Both the position numbers and the translations under genes were made by a program. Below the pieces are notes generated by a model. It was given only the letters and a program-made list of their open reading frames with translations, did no database searches and had not been told where the DNA came from. This document shows, in pieces, positions 20,266 through 28,959 of a stretch of DNA of 64,000 bases (position 1 is its first letter; each line of letters opens with the position of its first letter). Origin of the DNA: Allochromatium tepidum (GTDB lineage Bacteria > Pseudomonadota > Gammaproteobacteria > Chromatiales > Chromatiaceae). The stretch lies in NCBI RefSeq assembly GCF_018409545.1, contig NZ_AP024563.1, positions 1,442,755-1,506,754 of the forward strand, given 5' to 3'.

Positions 20266-21870
20266 ATGATTTCGCTCCTGGACTATGGCGCGGGCAACGT
20301 CCGCAGTCTGCGCAACGCCATCCACGCCCTCGGCTTCGAACTCACCGAGATCGAGCGTCCCGAGGACATCCTCAAAGCCGAGCGCCTGATCTTCCCCGGC
20401 GTCGGGGCCTTCGGGGCGGCCATGGAGCGGTTGCACCGTCTGGGGTATGTCGAGCCGCTCAAGGAATACCTGGCCGCCGATCGTCCCTTCCTGGCCATCT
20501 GCGTCGGGCTCCAGACCCTGTTCGAAGGCAGTGAGGAATCGCCGGGCGTCCCAGGTCTGGGCATCATCCCCGGCCAGATCCGCCGCTTCGCCGGTCAGGG
20601 GCTGTCGGTGCCGCACATGGGCTGGAACTCGGTGCGGCTGGAGCGCCCCTCACCGTTGTTCGCCCAGTACGCGGATGAGAAGTTCTATTTCGTCCACTCT
20701 TACCACGCGGCGCCGGGGGCGGAGAATGCCGACTGGCAGCTCGCGATCACCGACTATGGTCAGCCGTTCCTGAGTGCGGTGCAGCGCGGCGCCGTGGCCG
20801 CCGTCCAGTTCCATCCGGAGAAGAGCGGGGCGGCGGGGCTGGCGCTACTGCGCCGCTTCCTCGCCGCAGACCAAGCGGCCGGCGCCTCGATCGCGGTTCC
20901 GCATACCTTCAATGAACCGACGCGCTTCGCCAAACGCATCGTCGCCTGTCTCGATGTGCGCGCCAACGATCAGGGCGATCTGGTCGTCACCAAGGGCGAT
21001 CAATACGACGTGCGCGAGAAATCCGGCGATCGCGACGTGCGCAACCTGGGCAAACCGGTCGATCTGGCCGCACGCTATTTCGACGAGGGCGCCGACGAAG
21101 TCACCTTCCTCAACATCACCGCCTTCCGCGATTTCCCGCTCGCCGACCAGCCGATGCTGGAAGTCCTGAAGCTCGCCTCGCAGCGCGTCTTCGTGCCCCT
21201 GACCATCGGCGGCGGCATCCGCGCCTTCACCGATGCCGACGGACGTCACTATTCGGCGCTCGATGTGGCGCACGAATATTTCCGCTCCGGGGCCGACAAG
21301 GTCTCGATCGGCTCGGACGCGGTCGCGGCGGTCGAGGACTATCTGGCGCGCGGCGGCGTGAAAGACGGCTCGACGGCCATCGAACAGATCGCCGCCGTCT
21401 ACGGCAATCAGGCGGTGGTCATCTCCATCGACCCGCGCCGCGTCTATGTCGACTCGCCAGAGGCGACCCGCCACACGGTCGTGGAGACGGCCACGCCCGG
21501 TCCCAAGGGCGAGCGCTATTGCTGGTTCCAGTGCACCGTCAAGGGCGGACGCGAGGGGCGCGACCTCGACGTGGTCGAGCTGGCGCGCGCCTGCGAGGAG
21601 CTGGGCGCCGGCGAGATCCTGCTCAATTCCATCGACCGCGACGGCACCGGCGCCGGCTTCGATCTGGAGCTGATCGGCCAGGTCCGTGCGGCGGTGTCCA
21701 TTCCGGTCATCGCCTCCAGCGGGGCCGGCTGTGTCGAACACTTCGCCGAGGTCTTCGCCGCGACCGGCGTCGAGGCGGCACTGGCGGCCGGTATCTTCCA
21801 TCGGCGTGAGGTGCCGATCCAGGCCGTCAAGTCCTATCTGCGCGATCAGGGAATCGAGATTCGGAGCTGA
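20266..21870 (+). CDS. hisHF: Imidazole glycerol phosphate synthase, fused HisH-HisF
   Basis: A 534-aa protein joining both subunits of the fifth histidine-pathway enzyme. Residues 1-~203 are the glutaminase HisH: DYGAGNVRSL, the nucleophile Cys in FLAICVGLQ and the His-Glu pair in QFHPEKSG. Residues ~220-534 are the cyclase HisF: KRIVACLDVR with the catalytic Asp, and NSIDRDGT with the second Asp. The cyclase has a ~30-residue insertion (RRVYVDSPEATRHTVVETAT) and the block CWFQCTVKGGREGRDL, as in yeast HIS7. Proteobacteria normally keep hisH and hisF apart, so this fusion is unusual. It is not in a his operon. Confidence 0.95.
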   Translation: MISLLDYGAGNVRSLRNAIHALGFELTEIERPEDILKAERLIFPGVGAFGAAMERLHRLGYVEPLKEYLAADRPFLAICVGLQTLFEGSEESPGVPGLGIIPGQIRRFAGQGLSVPHMGWNSVRLERPSPLFAQYADEKFYFVHSYHAAPGAENADWQLAITDYGQPFLSAVQRGAVAAVQFHPEKSGAAGLALLRRFLAADQAAGASIAVPHTFNEPTRFAKRIVACLDVRANDQGDLVVTKGDQYDVREKSGDRDVRNLGKPVDLAARYFDEGADEVTFLNITAFRDFPLADQPMLEVLKLASQRVFVPLTIGGGIRAFTDADGRHYSALDVAHEYFRSGADKVSIGSDAVAAVEDYLARGGVKDGSTAIEQIAAVYGNQAVVISIDPRRVYVDSPEATRHTVVETATPGPKGERYCWFQCTVKGGREGRDLDVVELARACEELGAGEILLNSIDRDGTGAGFDLELIGQVRAAVSIPVIASSGAGCVEHFAEVFAATGVEAALAAGIFHRREVPIQAVKSYLRDQGIEIRS

Positions 21871-22724
21871 TGGACATGGTGATGCCGGTCAGAGGGTTGG
21901 TCGTGATCGTACTGACAGGGCTGATGCTGACCGGCTGCGTCCCCAGCGAGCGGCCCGACGCCGCGACGCCGCCGGATCGGGAAACGCTGCTCACGACCAC
22001 CGCCTCCTGCCATCTGCTGCGTGTGGGCCAGACCAACGACGTAGCGGCCACGGATGCCACCGTCATCATTGCCGCTGATAAATACCACCTATCGATCACA
22101 GCCATCGTCGAGCGCGCCAATCGGATGGTCAAGGAGTACGAGCGGCGTCCATCCGATCTGATCGCGCGTGCCATGGAGGCCTGTGACCAGCTCGCCGAAC
22201 TGACCGGCACCGCGCCCGCCCTGGTGCGCTTCGAGTCCGACGGTACCCTGCGCACGACCTGGCTGCGCATCGACGGCGTCGAGATCACGCCCGGATTCGC
22301 CCAGCGCACCATCACCGAGCTGCGTCTGCGCAAGGCGATCGGACTGGTCATCAACAGTCCCGGCGGCTCGGTCGACGAGGCGCGCAAGCTCGGGCGTTAT
22401 CTGCGCGCCAATGGTCTGCGCACCGCCGTCGACGACTATTGCGCCTCGGCCTGTATCGACGTGCTGGCCGGCGGGGTCGAGCGCTACGCCACCCAGGGCG
22501 CGCGCATCGGCGTCCATCAGAGCAAGGTTCCGCCGCGCTACAGCAGTCACGAGGGCGGCCAGCTCTATGTCGCCGATGCCTTCCTCTATCTGCGCGAGAT
22601 GGGCGTCGATGCCGATGTCGCCATCGCCGCCGCGACCGTGCCCAACGACCGTGTCCTCATCATCTCGCTCGCCGAGGCTCTGAGCGCTCGACTCATCACG
22701 GGAGTGGTGGAAGGATTCGAGTGA
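21870..22724 (+). CDS. Predicted lipoprotein with ClpP/crotonase-like domain
   Basis: 284 aa. The signal peptide ends in lipobox LMLTGC. The C-terminal ~140 residues resemble periplasmic ClpP-fold proteins: AIGLVINSPGGSVDEARKLG, then YCASACIDVLAGG with a Ser in the position of a serine nucleophile (CASAC), and IGVHQSKVP. Proteins of this type are known from many proteobacteria without a defined role. The ATG overlaps the hisHF stop by one base, so it is cotranscribed. The 207-base gap that follows is AT-rich at first (22730-22785) and may hold the rnf promoter, not resolved. Confidence 0.82.
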   Translation: MDMVMPVRGLVVIVLTGLMLTGCVPSERPDAATPPDRETLLTTTASCHLLRVGQTNDVAATDATVIIAADKYHLSITAIVERANRMVKEYERRPSDLIARAMEACDQLAELTGTAPALVRFESDGTLRTTWLRIDGVEITPGFAQRTITELRLRKAIGLVINSPGGSVDEARKLGRYLRANGLRTAVDDYCASACIDVLAGGVERYATQGARIGVHQSKVPPRYSSHEGGQLYVADAFLYLREMGVDADVAIAAATVPNDRVLIISLAEALSARLITGVVEGFE

Positions 22725-22931
22725 GTTCCAATACTCACGATTTACATAATTTGCAATTTTAATAGATCATAATTCCGTAAACTTCCCTCCGCTCCACGCT
22801 GGTGGTCTCCGCGTGCCCTGCCTCCAACGAGCACGGCTCCGACCTCCAGACATCCGAATTCCGATCTGGTAAGCGCCGTCATCATCCTCGGCGTCGCGCT
22901 CCCCTGATTGTCTCTGCCGGATTAGCTGTCT

Positions 22932-23807
22932 ATGGCAACCATCCTAACCGCCGTGGGTTTCATGGCCGCGCTCGGCCTGCTGCTCGCCCTGATGCTGGTC
23001 ATCGCCAACAAACGGCTCTATGTGTTCGAAGATCCCCGCATCGATCAGGTCGAGGATCTGTTGCCCAAGGCCAACTGCGGCGCCTGTGGCGAGGCCGGCT
23101 GCCGCCCCTTCGCCGAGAAGCTGGTCAAGGGCGAGATCGACCCGGCGCGCTGCTCCGTCAATGCCAAGTCGATGAATCAGATCATCGCCGACTTCCTGGG
23201 CGTGGAGCTGAGCGCGCGCGAGCGCTGGGTGGCGCGTCTGGCCTGTGACGGCGGCGGCAATGTCGCCTATCTGCGCGCCCAGTACAAGGGGCTGCCGTCC
23301 TGTCGCGCCGCCGCGCTGGTCTCGGGCGGCGGACGCGGCTGCACCTGGGGCTGTCTGGGCTTCGGCGACTGCGAGACGGTGTGCGACTTCGACGCGATTT
23401 ATATGAACCGCCAGGGCATCCCGGTGGTGATCGAGGACAAATGCACCGCCTGCGGCGAGTGCGTCACCGTCTGCCCCAAGGATCTGTTCGAACTGCATCC
23501 GGTCAGTCACCGGCTGTGGGTCGCCTGCAAGAACCTGGAGTTCGGCGAGCAGGCCGAGCATCACTGCGAGGTCGCCTGTACCGCGTGCGGGCGCTGCGTC
23601 CAGGACTCGCCCGAGGGTTTGATCCGGCTCCGGGACAACCTCGCGGTGATCGATTATTCAAACAACGCACTGGCCTCCAAGGTCGCGATCGAGCGCTGCC
23701 CGACCGGCGCCATCGTCTGGCTGGAGGCCGATGGAACCGTCGTCAAGGGACGCGACGCGCGCAAGGTGCTGCGCAAGGGGACAAAGGGCGCCTTGCCGGC
23801 CGTCTGA
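22932..23807 (+). CDS. rnfB: Rnf electron transport complex, subunit B (long form)
   Basis: A 291-aa iron-sulfur subunit that receives electrons from ferredoxin. It has one N-terminal membrane segment (about 5-27), a Fe-S domain with NCGACGEAGC (C49, C52, C57) and C74, then extra Cys groups including CTWGCLGFGDCETVC, CTACGECVTVCP and CTACGRCVQDSP. E. coli RnfB has about 190 aa; the extra clusters resemble the long RnfB of clostridia and acetogens. The third ferredoxin-like group has Asp-Ser where Cys-Pro is usual, so that cluster is uncertain. First gene of the rnf-PFOR operon. Confidence 0.93.
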   Translation: MATILTAVGFMAALGLLLALMLVIANKRLYVFEDPRIDQVEDLLPKANCGACGEAGCRPFAEKLVKGEIDPARCSVNAKSMNQIIADFLGVELSARERWVARLACDGGGNVAYLRAQYKGLPSCRAAALVSGGGRGCTWGCLGFGDCETVCDFDAIYMNRQGIPVVIEDKCTACGECVTVCPKDLFELHPVSHRLWVACKNLEFGEQAEHHCEVACTACGRCVQDSPEGLIRLRDNLAVIDYSNNALASKVAIERCPTGAIVWLEADGTVVKGRDARKVLRKGTKGALPAV

Positions 23808-23945
23808 GGCCGCGCGAGGTGGCGATGACCCGTCCGCAAGCCGCCGTCAGAGCGGTCGCGGCCGGACGACTCGACATCGAATCGGCTGTGAGCCGCCGAC
23901 CCAGGTCCGACGGCTCCCCTTAGAGAATCAACACAGAGAAGGCCC

Positions 23946-26900
23946 ATGTTCGGAAAGAAAGACGAAAAGCAGTTCAAGTACCCCGGCATCCGTATGGCGA
24001 TGGACGGCAACAGTGCCGTCATCATGTGCGAGCGTGAGGCCTCGGATGCCGCCGGCGCTTATCCGATCACGCCGTCCACCCAGATGGGCGAGTACTGGGC
24101 CGAGGAAGTGGCCAATGGGCATCTGAACATCTCGGGCAATCCGCTGATCTTCGTCGAACCCGAGTCCGAGCACGCCGCCGCCGCCGTGACCGCCGGCATG
24201 TCGATGACGGGTCTGCGTGCGACCAACTTCTCGTCGGCGCAGGGCGTGGCCTTCATGCACGAGTCGCTCTACACGGCGGTCGGCAAGCGTCTGCCCTATG
24301 TGCTCAACATCGGTTCGCGCGCCATCACCAAGGCCAGTCTCAACGTCCACTGCGCCCACGACGACTATCACTGTATCGACGATACCGGCTTCTTCCAGGT
24401 CTTCGGCAAGAACGCCCAGGAAGCGGCCGACCTGAATCTGATCGCGCGCAAGATCGCCGAGCTGACCCTGACCCCGGCCGCCGTCGGTCAGGACGGCTTC
24501 CTGACCACGCACCTGATCGAGCCGCTCAACGTGCCCGAGCGCGCGCTGGTCGAGGAATTCTGCGGCCGTCCCGACGACATCATCGAGTGCCCGACCCCGG
24601 CTCAGCGTCTGGTCTATGGCCCGACCCGCCGCCGCGTGCCCCTGATCTGGGACGTCGACAACCCGGTCAGCTCGGGTACGGTGCAGAACCAGGACGCCTA
24701 CATGCAGGCGGTCGCCGCCCAGCGTCCCTATTTCTTCGATCACATCGGGCCGATCGCCGATCAGGTGATGGCCGAATACTACGAACTGACCGGCCGGCGC
24801 TATGCGCGTGCGTCCGGCTATCGCTGCGAGGACGCCGAGTATGTGATCCTGGGCCAGGGCAGCATGGTCGTCCAGGCCGAGGCGGTGGCCGACTATCTGC
24901 GCGAGACGCGCAAGCTCAAGATCGGCGTCATCAATCTGACCATGTTCCGTCCCTTCCCCGGTGATCTGATCGGCCGGATGTTGCAGGGCAAGAAGGGCGT
25001 GGCCATCCTGGAGCGCACCGACCAGCCGCTGGCCGAGGATCTGCCGATCATGTGCGAGGTGCGCGCGGCGCTGGCCAAGTGCATGGAGAACGGCATGGTC
25101 GGCAAGGGCGAGGAGATCCCCTATACCCCCTATCCGACCTACAAGGCCGGCGACATGCCGCGCCTCTATTCGGGCTGCTATGGTCTGGGTTCGCGCGACC
25201 TCCAGCCTGAGGGGTTGATCGCCGCCGTCGAGAATATGATCCCCGGCGGCAAAGGTCGCACGTTCTTCTATCTGTCGATCGACTTCATGCGCGATCCGGC
25301 CGACCCCAAGGACGAGATCCGCCTCCAGCAGTTGAAGGACGCCTATCCGCGTATCGGTGAGCTGGCCCTGCGCGGCAGTGAGAACCCGAACCTGCTGCCC
25401 AAGGGCGCGATCACGGTGCGCATGCACTCGGTCGGCGGCTGGGGCGCCGTGACGACCGGCAAGAACCTGGCCATGACCCTCTATGATCTGCTGGGTTACG
25501 ACATCCGCGCCAATCCCAAGTACGGTTCGGAGAAGAAGGGGCAACCGACCACCTACTTCCTCTCGGCGGCGCCCGAGCCGATTCGCCTCAACTGCGAATA
25601 CACCTATGTCGACGTGGTCCTGAGCCCGGACCCGAACGTCTTCACCCACTCCAATCCGCTTGCGGGTCTGCATCGCGGCGGACGCTTCATCATCCAGTCG
25701 AGCCTGGAGAACGCCGAGCAGGTGTGGGCGAGCTTCCCGCCGGCGGCGCGCAAGTTCATCGTCGACAACGAGATCCGCGTCTACTTCATCGACGGCTTCA
25801 AGATCGCGCGTGAAGAGGCCTCCAACGCCGAGCTGCAATTCCGCATGCAGGGCAACGCCTTCCAGGGCGCCTTCTTCGCCGCCTCGCCCCTGATGGAGCG
25901 TGCCGGGCTGGACGAGAACGGTCTGTTCGCGGCCATCGAGGAGCAGCTGCGCGCCAAGTTCGGCGCCAAGGGCGAGCGCGTGGTGCAGGACAACCTGCGC
26001 ATCGTGCGCCGTGGTTTCGACGAGATCGTCGAGATCACCGACAAGCCGCTGGTCGCCGGTCAGCTCATGACCCGCAAGGCGCCGAGCCTACCGATCATGC
26101 TCAAGGCCCTGCCCGAGGGCGAGGGCCGCATCTCCGACGTGCACCGTTTCTGGGATCAGACCGGCGCCTTCTACGCCGGCGGTCGCGGCAGCGACAATCC
26201 GGCCGATCCGCACATGGCGCTCTCCCTGATGCCGGCCTCGACCGGCGTCTATCGCGACATGACCCAGATCCGCTTCGAGTATCCGAAGTTCCTGCCCGAG
26301 AACTGTACCGCCTGCGGCAACTGCTTCTCGGTGTGCCCGGACAGCGCCATCCCCGGTCTGGTCAACAAGATTTCCGACGTCTTCGCCACCGCGATCAACC
26401 GCGTCGAGCGCGGGATGCCGACCCAGTATCTGCGCCGCGAGACCCGCAACGTCGAGAAGCGTCTGCGCGAGCTGGTCGAGACGGCGGGCGAGACGGCCGA
26501 CATGCGCGCGCTCATGGATCAGGCCGTGCTGGAGACTCTGGCCGCCTTCAGCGGCGAGCCGGAGCAGAAGGCGATCGCCGAGAAGGAATTCGGTCTGATG
26601 ATGGAGGCGCTCGGCGACTATCAGTTCGCCATCACCAAGCCCTACTGGACCAATCGCGAGAAGAAGCGGAAGGGCAGCGGCGGGCTGTTCAGCATCACCG
26701 TCAACCCCTATACCTGTAAGGGCTGTATGGAGTGTATCGAGGTCTGTAACGACGGCGCCCTGGTCGCCGAGCCGCAGACCGATGACAGCATCAAGCAACT
26801 GCAAGAACGCTGGGCCATGTGGCTGGATCTGCCGACCACCGACCCGGATTTCATCCGCATCGAGGATCTCGACGACAAGGTCGGGGCACTCGAAACCCTG

Positions 26901-28880
26901 CTGCTCGACAAGACCAACTATCAGTCGCTGGTCGCGGGCGACGGCTCCTGCATGGGCTGCGGCGAAAAGACCGCCGTGCATCTGTTCACCGCCACCGTGA
27001 CGGCGCTGATGCAGTCGCGCGTCAAGAAGCATCTGGCCGAGATCGACGACCTGATCAACCGTCTGGAGACCCACATCCGGCTCAAGCTGACCTCGGGCAT
27101 GGATCTCTCCAACTCGGCGGCGATCGCCAAGGCGCTCGACAGCCACAAGGACGCGGATCTGACCCTGTCCGGTCTCTCTGCCGAACTGGTCCATCAGGGC
27201 GCCCAGCCGGTCGATCCCGACTGGCTCAAGTGGGTCACGGGACTGCTGGCCAAGCTGCGTCACCTCAAGGCGCAGTACACCGACAAGCAACCGCGCGCCA
27301 ATATGGGCTTCGTCAACGCCACCGGCTGTACCTCGGTCTGGGGCGCGACCTTCCCCTACAACCCCTATCCCTTCCCCTGGTCGAACAACCTGTTCCAGGA
27401 TTCGCCCTCGGTGGCCCTGGGGCTGTTCGAGGGACACATGCGCAAGATGGGCGACGGCTTCAAGGCCATCCGTCAGGCGCGCATGGAGCTGGACGGTCAG
27501 TTCAAGCTGAACGATCCCGCTTGCCGGTTGAGCTATTTCGGCTGGAAGGACTTCAGCGATGAAGAGTGGCTGCTGTGTCCGCCGGTGGTCGCGGTCGGCG
27601 GCGACGGTGCCATGTACGACATCGGCTTCCAGAACCTGTCGCGCGCGCTCATGTCCGGCACCCCGGTCAAGATCCTGGTGGTCGACACCCAGAGCTATTC
27701 CAACACAGGCGGTCAGTCCTGTACCTCGGGCTTCGTCGCTCAGGTCGCCGACATGGCGCCCTACGGCAAGCAGTGGAAGGGCAAGACCGAGATCCGCAAG
27801 GAGATGGGTCTGATCGGCATGGCGCATCGCTCGGCCTTCGTGCTCTCCAGCTCGGCCTCGCACCTGACGCATTTGCTGGAAGGCTACATCGATGGTCTGA
27901 ACTCACGCCGTCCGGCCCTGTTCAATATCTACACCTCCTGCCAGCCCGAGCACGGTATCGGCGACGACATGTCCAACCAGCACGGTCGCATGGCCGTGGA
28001 GTCGCGCGCCTATCCGCTGTTCCGCTTCGATCCGGACGCGGGCGTGAGTCTGGAAGAGTGCTGCTCGATCGAGGGCAACCCGGGCATCGACCGCGACTGG
28101 ATCAGTTGGACGCTCAAGTACACCGACGAACAGGGCAACCCGGCGACGATGGAGGTACCCCTGACCTTCGTCGACTTCGCCATGACCGAGGGCCGCTTCC
28201 GCAAGCACTTCCGCAAGGCGCCGCCCGAGACCTGGAACGACACCATGATCCCGGTGCACGAGTTCCTGGATCTGGACGAGGACGAGCGCGAGGGGCTGCA
28301 TCCCTACATCTGGGGCGTGGACGGCAAGAACCGTCTGATGCGCGTCCTGGTCGCTCAGGAGCTGATCCACAGCTGCGAGGAGCGGCGCTCCTACTGGACC
28401 CAGCTGCGCGGACTCTGCGGCGAACTGAACAAGGTCGACGTCGAGTCGGTGCGCAATCAGGCCAAGGCGGAGATCGCCCAGAAGCTCACCGCCAACCTGC
28501 TGGCGCTGGCGGTCGGGGAGGGCGGACCGGCCGGGCTGACCGGCGCGGCGCCCTCGAACGGTGCGGGTCACGGCGGCAATGGTGCGGCCCATGCCGGTGC
28601 GAACGGCTCGGGCAACGGCAGCGCCGAAGGCTGGGAGCCGGTCTGGGTCGAGACCCCCGAATGCACCGCCTGCGACGAGTGCGTCACCATCAACCCCAAG
28701 ATCTTCAAGTACAACGGTGACAAGAAGATCGAGATCGCCGACCCCAAGGCTGGTTCCTACAAGGACATCGTCAAGGCCGCCGAGAAGTGTGCCGCCGGCT
28801 GCATCCATCCGGGGATGCCCTGGAACCCGGCCGAGGCGGGCGTCGACAAGCTCGTCAAGCGCGCCGAGAAATTCCAGTAA
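23946..28880 (+). CDS. nifJ: Giant pyruvate:ferredoxin (flavodoxin) oxidoreductase with tethered ferredoxin domain
   Basis: 1644 aa, against about 1170-1190 in usual PFOR. Catalyses CoA-dependent oxidation of pyruvate to acetyl-CoA and CO2, or the reverse. Order: pyruvate-binding domain (YPITPSTQMGEYWAEE), domain II, gamma domain (GGWGAVTTGKNLAMTL), two 4Fe-4S motifs starting at C787 (CTACGNCFSVCP) and C924 (CKGCMECIEVC) with a long spacer, TPP domain with CMGC (C1002, C1005) and GGDGAMYDIGFQ (about 1218). A Gly/Ala/Asn linker (about 1535-1563) leads to an extra ferredoxin-like domain with C1573, C1576, C1579, C1615 and C1619. It lies between rnfB and rnfC, so it probably feeds Rnf directly. 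Confidence 0.94.
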   Translation: MFGKKDEKQFKYPGIRMAMDGNSAVIMCEREASDAAGAYPITPSTQMGEYWAEEVANGHLNISGNPLIFVEPESEHAAAAVTAGMSMTGLRATNFSSAQGVAFMHESLYTAVGKRLPYVLNIGSRAITKASLNVHCAHDDYHCIDDTGFFQVFGKNAQEAADLNLIARKIAELTLTPAAVGQDGFLTTHLIEPLNVPERALVEEFCGRPDDIIECPTPAQRLVYGPTRRRVPLIWDVDNPVSSGTVQNQDAYMQAVAAQRPYFFDHIGPIADQVMAEYYELTGRRYARASGYRCEDAEYVILGQGSMVVQAEAVADYLRETRKLKIGVINLTMFRPFPGDLIGRMLQGKKGVAILERTDQPLAEDLPIMCEVRAALAKCMENGMVGKGEEIPYTPYPTYKAGDMPRLYSGCYGLGSRDLQPEGLIAAVENMIPGGKGRTFFYLSIDFMRDPADPKDEIRLQQLKDAYPRIGELALRGSENPNLLPKGAITVRMHSVGGWGAVTTGKNLAMTLYDLLGYDIRANPKYGSEKKGQPTTYFLSAAPEPIRLNCEYTYVDVVLSPDPNVFTHSNPLAGLHRGGRFIIQSSLENAEQVWASFPPAARKFIVDNEIRVYFIDGFKIAREEASNAELQFRMQGNAFQGAFFAASPLMERAGLDENGLFAAIEEQLRAKFGAKGERVVQDNLRIVRRGFDEIVEITDKPLVAGQLMTRKAPSLPIMLKALPEGEGRISDVHRFWDQTGAFYAGGRGSDNPADPHMALSLMPASTGVYRDMTQIRFEYPKFLPENCTACGNCFSVCPDSAIPGLVNKISDVFATAINRVERGMPTQYLRRETRNVEKRLRELVETAGETADMRALMDQAVLETLAAFSGEPEQKAIAEKEFGLMMEALGDYQFAITKPYWTNREKKRKGSGGLFSITVNPYTCKGCMECIEVCNDGALVAEPQTDDSIKQLQERWAMWLDLPTTDPDFIRIEDLDDKVGALETLLLDKTNYQSLVAGDGSCMGCGEKTAVHLFTATVTALMQSRVKKHLAEIDDLINRLETHIRLKLTSGMDLSNSAAIAKALDSHKDADLTLSGLSAELVHQGAQPVDPDWLKWVTGLLAKLRHLKAQYTDKQPRANMGFVNATGCTSVWGATFPYNPYPFPWSNNLFQDSPSVALGLFEGHMRKMGDGFKAIRQARMELDGQFKLNDPACRLSYFGWKDFSDEEWLLCPPVVAVGGDGAMYDIGFQNLSRALMSGTPVKILVVDTQSYSNTGGQSCTSGFVAQVADMAPYGKQWKGKTEIRKEMGLIGMAHRSAFVLSSSASHLTHLLEGYIDGLNSRRPALFNIYTSCQPEHGIGDDMSNQHGRMAVESRAYPLFRFDPDAGVSLEECCSIEGNPGIDRDWISWTLKYTDEQGNPATMEVPLTFVDFAMTEGRFRKHFRKAPPETWNDTMIPVHEFLDLDEDEREGLHPYIWGVDGKNRLMRVLVAQELIHSCEERRSYWTQLRGLCGELNKVDVESVRNQAKAEIAQKLTANLLALAVGEGGPAGLTGAAPSNGAGHGGNGAAHAGANGSGNGSAEGWEPVWVETPECTACDECVTINPKIFKYNGDKKIEIADPKAGSYKDIVKAAEKCAAGCIHPGMPWNPAEAGVDKLVKRAEKFQ

Positions 28881-28911
28881 GACGCGGCTGTCGCCGACGC
28901 TCGATCTCCAG

Positions 28912-28933
28912 CTCCCGCGCTCCGGTGCGGGAG
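28912..28933 (+). promoter_or_regulatory. Hairpin between PFOR and rnfC
   Basis: Perfect 7-bp stem CTCCCGC / GCGGGAG with an 8-base loop lies 27 bases upstream of the rnfC ATG. No T-run follows, so it is unlikely to end transcription. It may protect or separate the PFOR and Rnf parts of the message. Confidence 0.35.
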
Positions 28934-28959
28934 TCAATCCATCTTCGGTGGGTGAAGCG

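Noticed and set aside
22725-22931. Sigma-54 (NifA-type) promoter before rnfB
   Set aside because: A TGGT-to-TGCC resemblance near 22800-22817 lacks the conserved GG/GC spacing, and no TGT-N10-ACA activator site was found.
23928-25838. Long minus-strand frame of 636 codons opposite the PFOR gene
   Set aside because: Shadow of strong third-position GC bias; no recognisable domain and no ribosome site.
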